Positions 60,815-64,000 of a stretch of DNA of 64,000 nt are shown here, in pieces (position 1 is the stretch's first letter; every line of letters begins with the position of its first letter). Position numbers and translations under genes: made by a program. The DNA comes from Cricetomys ansorgei (lineage: Eukaryota; Chordata; Mammalia; Rodentia; Nesomyidae), in contig JAMJFZ010000690.1 in assembly GCA_026225945.1 (NCBI GenBank), positions 1,124,501 to 1,188,500 of the forward strand. The letters run 5' to 3'. The notes beneath the pieces were generated by a model. It made no database searches, was not told the origin of the DNA, and was given only the letters and a program-made list of their open reading frames with translations.

Positions 60815-61015
60815 ATTCTGTTTTTGCCTTCCCACCTCCAGTTCATTCCCTGCTTCCTCAGGGTACATGCAATATGACAAGTCACACTCCTATTCCTGCC
60901 TCCTTCAATGGATTCCTCACTGTAAAGGACTGTAACCTATTGGAACTATGAGCCAAAATAAGTTTTTGCTTTTGTCGGGGTATTTTACTATAGCAACAGA
61001 AAAAGTGACTAATAC
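60815..61015 (+). repeat. common rodent interspersed repeat, 3' part
   Basis: CCTTCAATGGATTCCTCACTG, TGAGCCAAAATAAGTTTTTG, and a GCAACAGAAAAAGTGACTAA end. Inserted in L1. Confidence 0.6.
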
Positions 61016-61454
61016 ACTATTGAAATGGTTATGTTTTATTCATTATTCTGCTGTATTGTTAAGTTATATTATGAACCATATACTGTTTGAAAAATATAAA
61101 ATGAGGTCTCCATTCACAGTGGAATTCTATTCAATTATAAATGAAAACAAAATCATGAGTTTTTCAGGTAAATGGATGGAACTAGAAACCATATTGAGTG
61201 AAATGACCCAGAACTAAAAAGACAAATGCAGCATGTTCTCTTTTATTTATGAATCCTAGCTCTGGATCTTTAGATGTTGGTGTATATAACCTGGAGTCAA
61301 CACAGAAACCAAGAAAGAAAAAGGGACCACAGGAAGTGGGGGAGGAATTCTAGAGAGGAGGTAGTAGGACACAGGTACTATGAAGGAGGAAATGGGGAAA
61401 ACAGTGGCTAAGGTTTAACTTATATGTGGGAAAAGAGGAGAATACAGAGAAAGG

Positions 61455-61455
<1 letters not shown>

Positions 61456-61498
<43 letters not shown>

Positions 61499-61499
61499 C
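61456..61499. repeat. (AAT)n microsatellite at L1 tail
   Basis: About 14 ATA/AAT units directly after the L1 purine tract; probably an expanded poly(A) tail. Confidence 0.95.
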
Positions 61500-62015
61500 A
61501 CAAAAGATACTTGAAAATGCCATAGAGAAATATTATTTTATGTTTATTTAAACATACATATATAATACATATTACTGTATGTGTATATACACATAAAGAT
61601 TAAGTGAAGTTACACCACTTAGGGTGGTAATGGTCCCTCAAGTTTCATAGAACATCTAACAAAAACCCCAATACTAGGCATGGGAAACTAACCTTCAGAT
61701 TGTTGATTAGGGGCATCCAAGAGAGTCCCCAAACAATATAGATCATTGTCCTTGGTCTATTCCAGAATTTGAAGTTAAGAGCTTATTGCTGAAGACATCA
61801 CACACTTTGGACTGAGGACTTGGGCAGGAACTGACTTGGAAGCCTTCTCCCTGAATACTAGCTCTCACAGGACTGGAGGGGGAGCAAAACTGTATAACAA
61901 CTGATTTTATGGGGAAACATGAGTTAGCAGTAGTAATGTACTTCCAATAAAGCACTGTTATTCTTAGCTAAGTGCATTAGATTCTGCAGTTATTTCCTGT
62001 GGTGTTCTCAGGCTA
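61500..62015 (+). mobile_element. possible old L1 3' fragment
   Basis: ACCCCAATACTAGGCATGGG, CTTATTGCTGAAGACATCAC, CTTTGGACTGAGGACTTGGG. Resembles text I associate with older rodent L1 ORF2/3' regions; not verified. No gene. Confidence 0.4.
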
Positions 62016-62019
62016 CAAT

Positions 62020-62110
62020 ATTTTTCTTTCTTTCTTTCTTCCTACTTTCTTCCTTTCTTTCTTCCTTTCTTCCTTCCCTTTTTTCTTTCTTTCTTTCCTG
62101 TTTTTTTCTT
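62020..62110. repeat. (TTTC/TTCC)n polypyrimidine tract
   Basis: About 90 bp of C/T on the plus strand, next to a B1 tail. Confidence 0.93.
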
Positions 62111-62212
62111 TTGATTTTTTTTCAGACAAGGGTTCTCTATGTATCCCTAGCTGTCCTGTGACTCTGTAGACCAGGGGCTGGTCTCAAACTCAGAGATCTA
62201 TCTGCTATTTCA
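62108..62212 (-). mobile_element. B1 SINE, antisense, truncated
   Basis: AGACAAGGGTTCTCTATGTA, CTAGCTGTCCTGTGACTC, TGTAGACCAGGGGCTGGTCT; ends after the AACTCAGAGATC segment. Confidence 0.9.
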
Positions 62213-62685
62213 ATTAAGAGTCAAAGTTAAAATAAGTTCACAGAGGTATAAAATGTGTAATTTGTGTTTACAAAAATTAATGATTAGACAATTGCTAGCA
62301 CTGATTTGATAGTGATGTCAACAGTCATTGAAGTGCTATACAAATATACTTTGGAATATGTTTAAAAGCCTTTTCCCAATCACCTGATAATCATATTTTT
62401 GAAAAACAAACACACTCAAAACTAAAATGATAAATTGTTACAAATAAAATACAAATATTTTAAAGTTAATAAATACTGCACTGGAAAAGTAAGGCTTTCC
62501 ACAGGACTGACTGTTAAGGATGCTACTAATTCCTTATCCAAAGAAACTGTTCAATTGGTTATAAAAAAGAACAGTTAAGAATAACCCTGAAAAAATAGCT
62601 GTGATTGGAAAGTATCAAGTTCCTCAGTTATAAGATGATTTGAAGAACAGTAAACAATTTTCTTTCTTTAAGCAATAATTGCACT
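62213..62685. other. AT-rich intergenic sequence
   Basis: No gene or repeat that I can identify. Confidence 0.4.
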
Positions 62686-62687
62686 GT

Positions 62688-62815
62688 GGGGCCAGCACTA
62701 AGAATGCAGAGGCATGCAATATCAGTGCATTTGGGCCAGTCTGTTCTACATGGTGAGTTCCAGGCTAGCCATGGCTATAGAGTGAAACCCTGTGTCAGTC
62801 AAGCAAACATAGAAA
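62688..62815 (+). mobile_element. diverged B1 SINE, sense
   Basis: GGGCCAGTCTGTTCTACATG, TGAGTTCCAGGCTAGCCATG, GCTATAGAGTGAAACCCTGT and a CAAGCAAACATAG tail; the left part is degraded. Confidence 0.75.
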
Positions 62816-64000
62816 ACAATTGCACATATCACAATTACTACTACAGCTGTGTTCGAACTATAAAATAGTTACAAATCAGTATTAATTACTAAAACAAAAT
62901 TTTTGATTTCTCATTTCAACATGGTTAAGAAAAACAGAGTAATTCCCTTAAATGAGAATAACTTCAACTTCTGTTAGATTACATTTGTTTGCCACAATAG
63001 TAAAGATTTAAATAAAATATCTTTCTGCTTAATTTCCTCTAATACTGCCATGGATTACAAACTGTCAATAACAGAGAATGTGCAAACTTTAGTTGAAGTA
63101 TGTAACTTCCACCTCATTTCTGAGATTAGCTTCATATGCAACTGTGCTATTTTCTTTATGGGAAGTCTGAAATTCAAAATAAAAGTATTATGGTAATTTT
63201 TAAAATACAGTCCTTTCATCATGGAGGAACAGGCAAGACATTTTTCAATATTTAAATTATTTTTCCTTCTATTAGAATAGTTTTTGTGGCCATAAATCTA
63301 AGCATTTGAAAAAAAAAAGATTAAAGAATATCATTAGAGAAATACATGTAAACTCACAGCAACTTGAGGTACACCTTAAAAACTTCAATCCAAGTGGATA
63401 CTGATTTAATATATCACTGAGTTCCTAATTTGACTGGGAGTGAGGAGAAACAAGAGACATCAGGAACACACAGGCTTACTAACCACATCAGACTCTGGAG
63501 TAGTTTCCTTCAGAGTTCTCTAAGATTTTCTAAAACATCCCATCTTTAAATTAAAAGGCATAGATAATTTCTCCAAATTTCATCTCTTTAGATTCTTTCA
63601 AATAGTTTTTTAATGCTTAAAGATACTACAGTAAAACAAAAACCACCTTAAGTCTTCCTTTCACCTTCATCTCCGACTCACATATTGGCAGGTATGTCCT
63701 AAATACTATTCTTTTTATAGTTCTAGGAACATGGGGTGGAACCTTGACTGACACAGTTCCATTATGCTCACCTGTGGCCACTTTCAATTGGTTCTCAATG
63801 AAAAGAAGGCCTGTGTCATTCTATCTTTGCTTCTTTTTCAAGGTCAGCTGAAGATCAATCTTTTACTTTGTGTTGTCATGGTGACAAACTTAATCATGTG
63901 GATGCAAAATACAAAAGAAAACATGACAATGATAACAGTGGCAGGATGATTTATTATGCTTTAGATTTAATAATGTTACAACTTAACACCATCAGATTTG
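62816..64000. other. AT-rich sequence without recognised features
   Basis: I see no exon with convincing splice sites and no repeat family. The 61-codon frame at 63764-63949 has no family features. This is the longest stretch lacking recognisable transposons and could be unique sequence. Confidence 0.4.

Larger units (their letters stand above)
56641..61500 (+). mobile_element. L1 LINE, sense, with later insertions
   Basis: ORF2 endonuclease-side coding begins about 56640 (TAAAAGTAAATTGCAGCAAT). The RT part lies around 59220-59640, the C-terminus at 60340-60815 and 61015-61220, then the purine-rich 3' UTR and an (AAT)n-type tail. It is interrupted by an antisense LTR (57050-57345), two B1s (59640-59755, 60172-60312) and a rodent repeat (60815-61015). 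Multiple stops; inactive. Confidence 0.8.

Overview
The window is mammalian nuclear DNA from a muroid rodent. The evidence is several B1 SINEs, two clear B2/B3-type SINEs (13511-13690 plus, 23650-23814 minus), rodent-type L1 LINEs with purine-rich 3' UTRs, class I and class II endogenous retroviruses, and low CpG everywhere except in two solo LTRs. I cannot settle the species. Nothing bacterial, CRISPR-like or operon-like is present.

Only one host protein-coding gene can be supported. It is a two-exon claudin/PMP22-type four-helix membrane protein on the minus strand: coding exon 1 at 18359-18331, intron 18330-16745, coding exon 2 at 16744-16072. The two exons join in frame through a split Arg codon to give 233 residues, followed by a poly(A) signal at 15979-15974.

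The gene sits between two halves of a decayed tandem repeat that I do not recognise. The repeat has a monomer of about 90 bp with two alternating types. It fills roughly 690-15780 in one orientation and 32396-56640 in the opposite orientation, broken up by transposons, and totals roughly 15-16 kb. In the right half (plus strand) and the left half (minus strand) many monomers carry a strong 5' splice-donor-like motif and a pyrimidine-rich 3' acceptor-like motif, so each monomer looks like a mini-exon. The array next to the gene has itself been duplicated (11220-12660 versus 14490-15875), together with a fragment of the gene's 3' UTR (14262-14402 versus 15880-16030). The gene's 5' exon flank has been copied too (18380-19050 versus 25005-26225).

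Layout. 1-6395: L1 pieces, array monomers and LTR fragments. 6400-15780: left array, with one common rodent repeat and two SINE-like elements. 15880-18440: claudin-like gene. 19085-25004: two L1s head to head. 25005-26225: duplicated exon flank split by a solo LTR with a perfect 6-bp target duplication. 26226-31140: betaretrovirus-like (ERVK) remnant with gag, dUTPase, protease, RT and RNase H, all inactive. 32396-38736: right array. 39355-43210: L1 3' end, gag remnant, gammaretroviral env remnant and its 3' LTR. 43220-48640: antisense L1. 48931-56640: more right array, with L1 pieces, LTRs and a second solo LTR (55137-55876, 6-bp duplication). 56641-61500: sense L1. 61500-64000: old repeats and sequence I cannot assign.

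All coordinates of diverged repeats are approximate. The splice structure, the solo LTR borders, the palindromes and the L1 internal duplication were read base by base.
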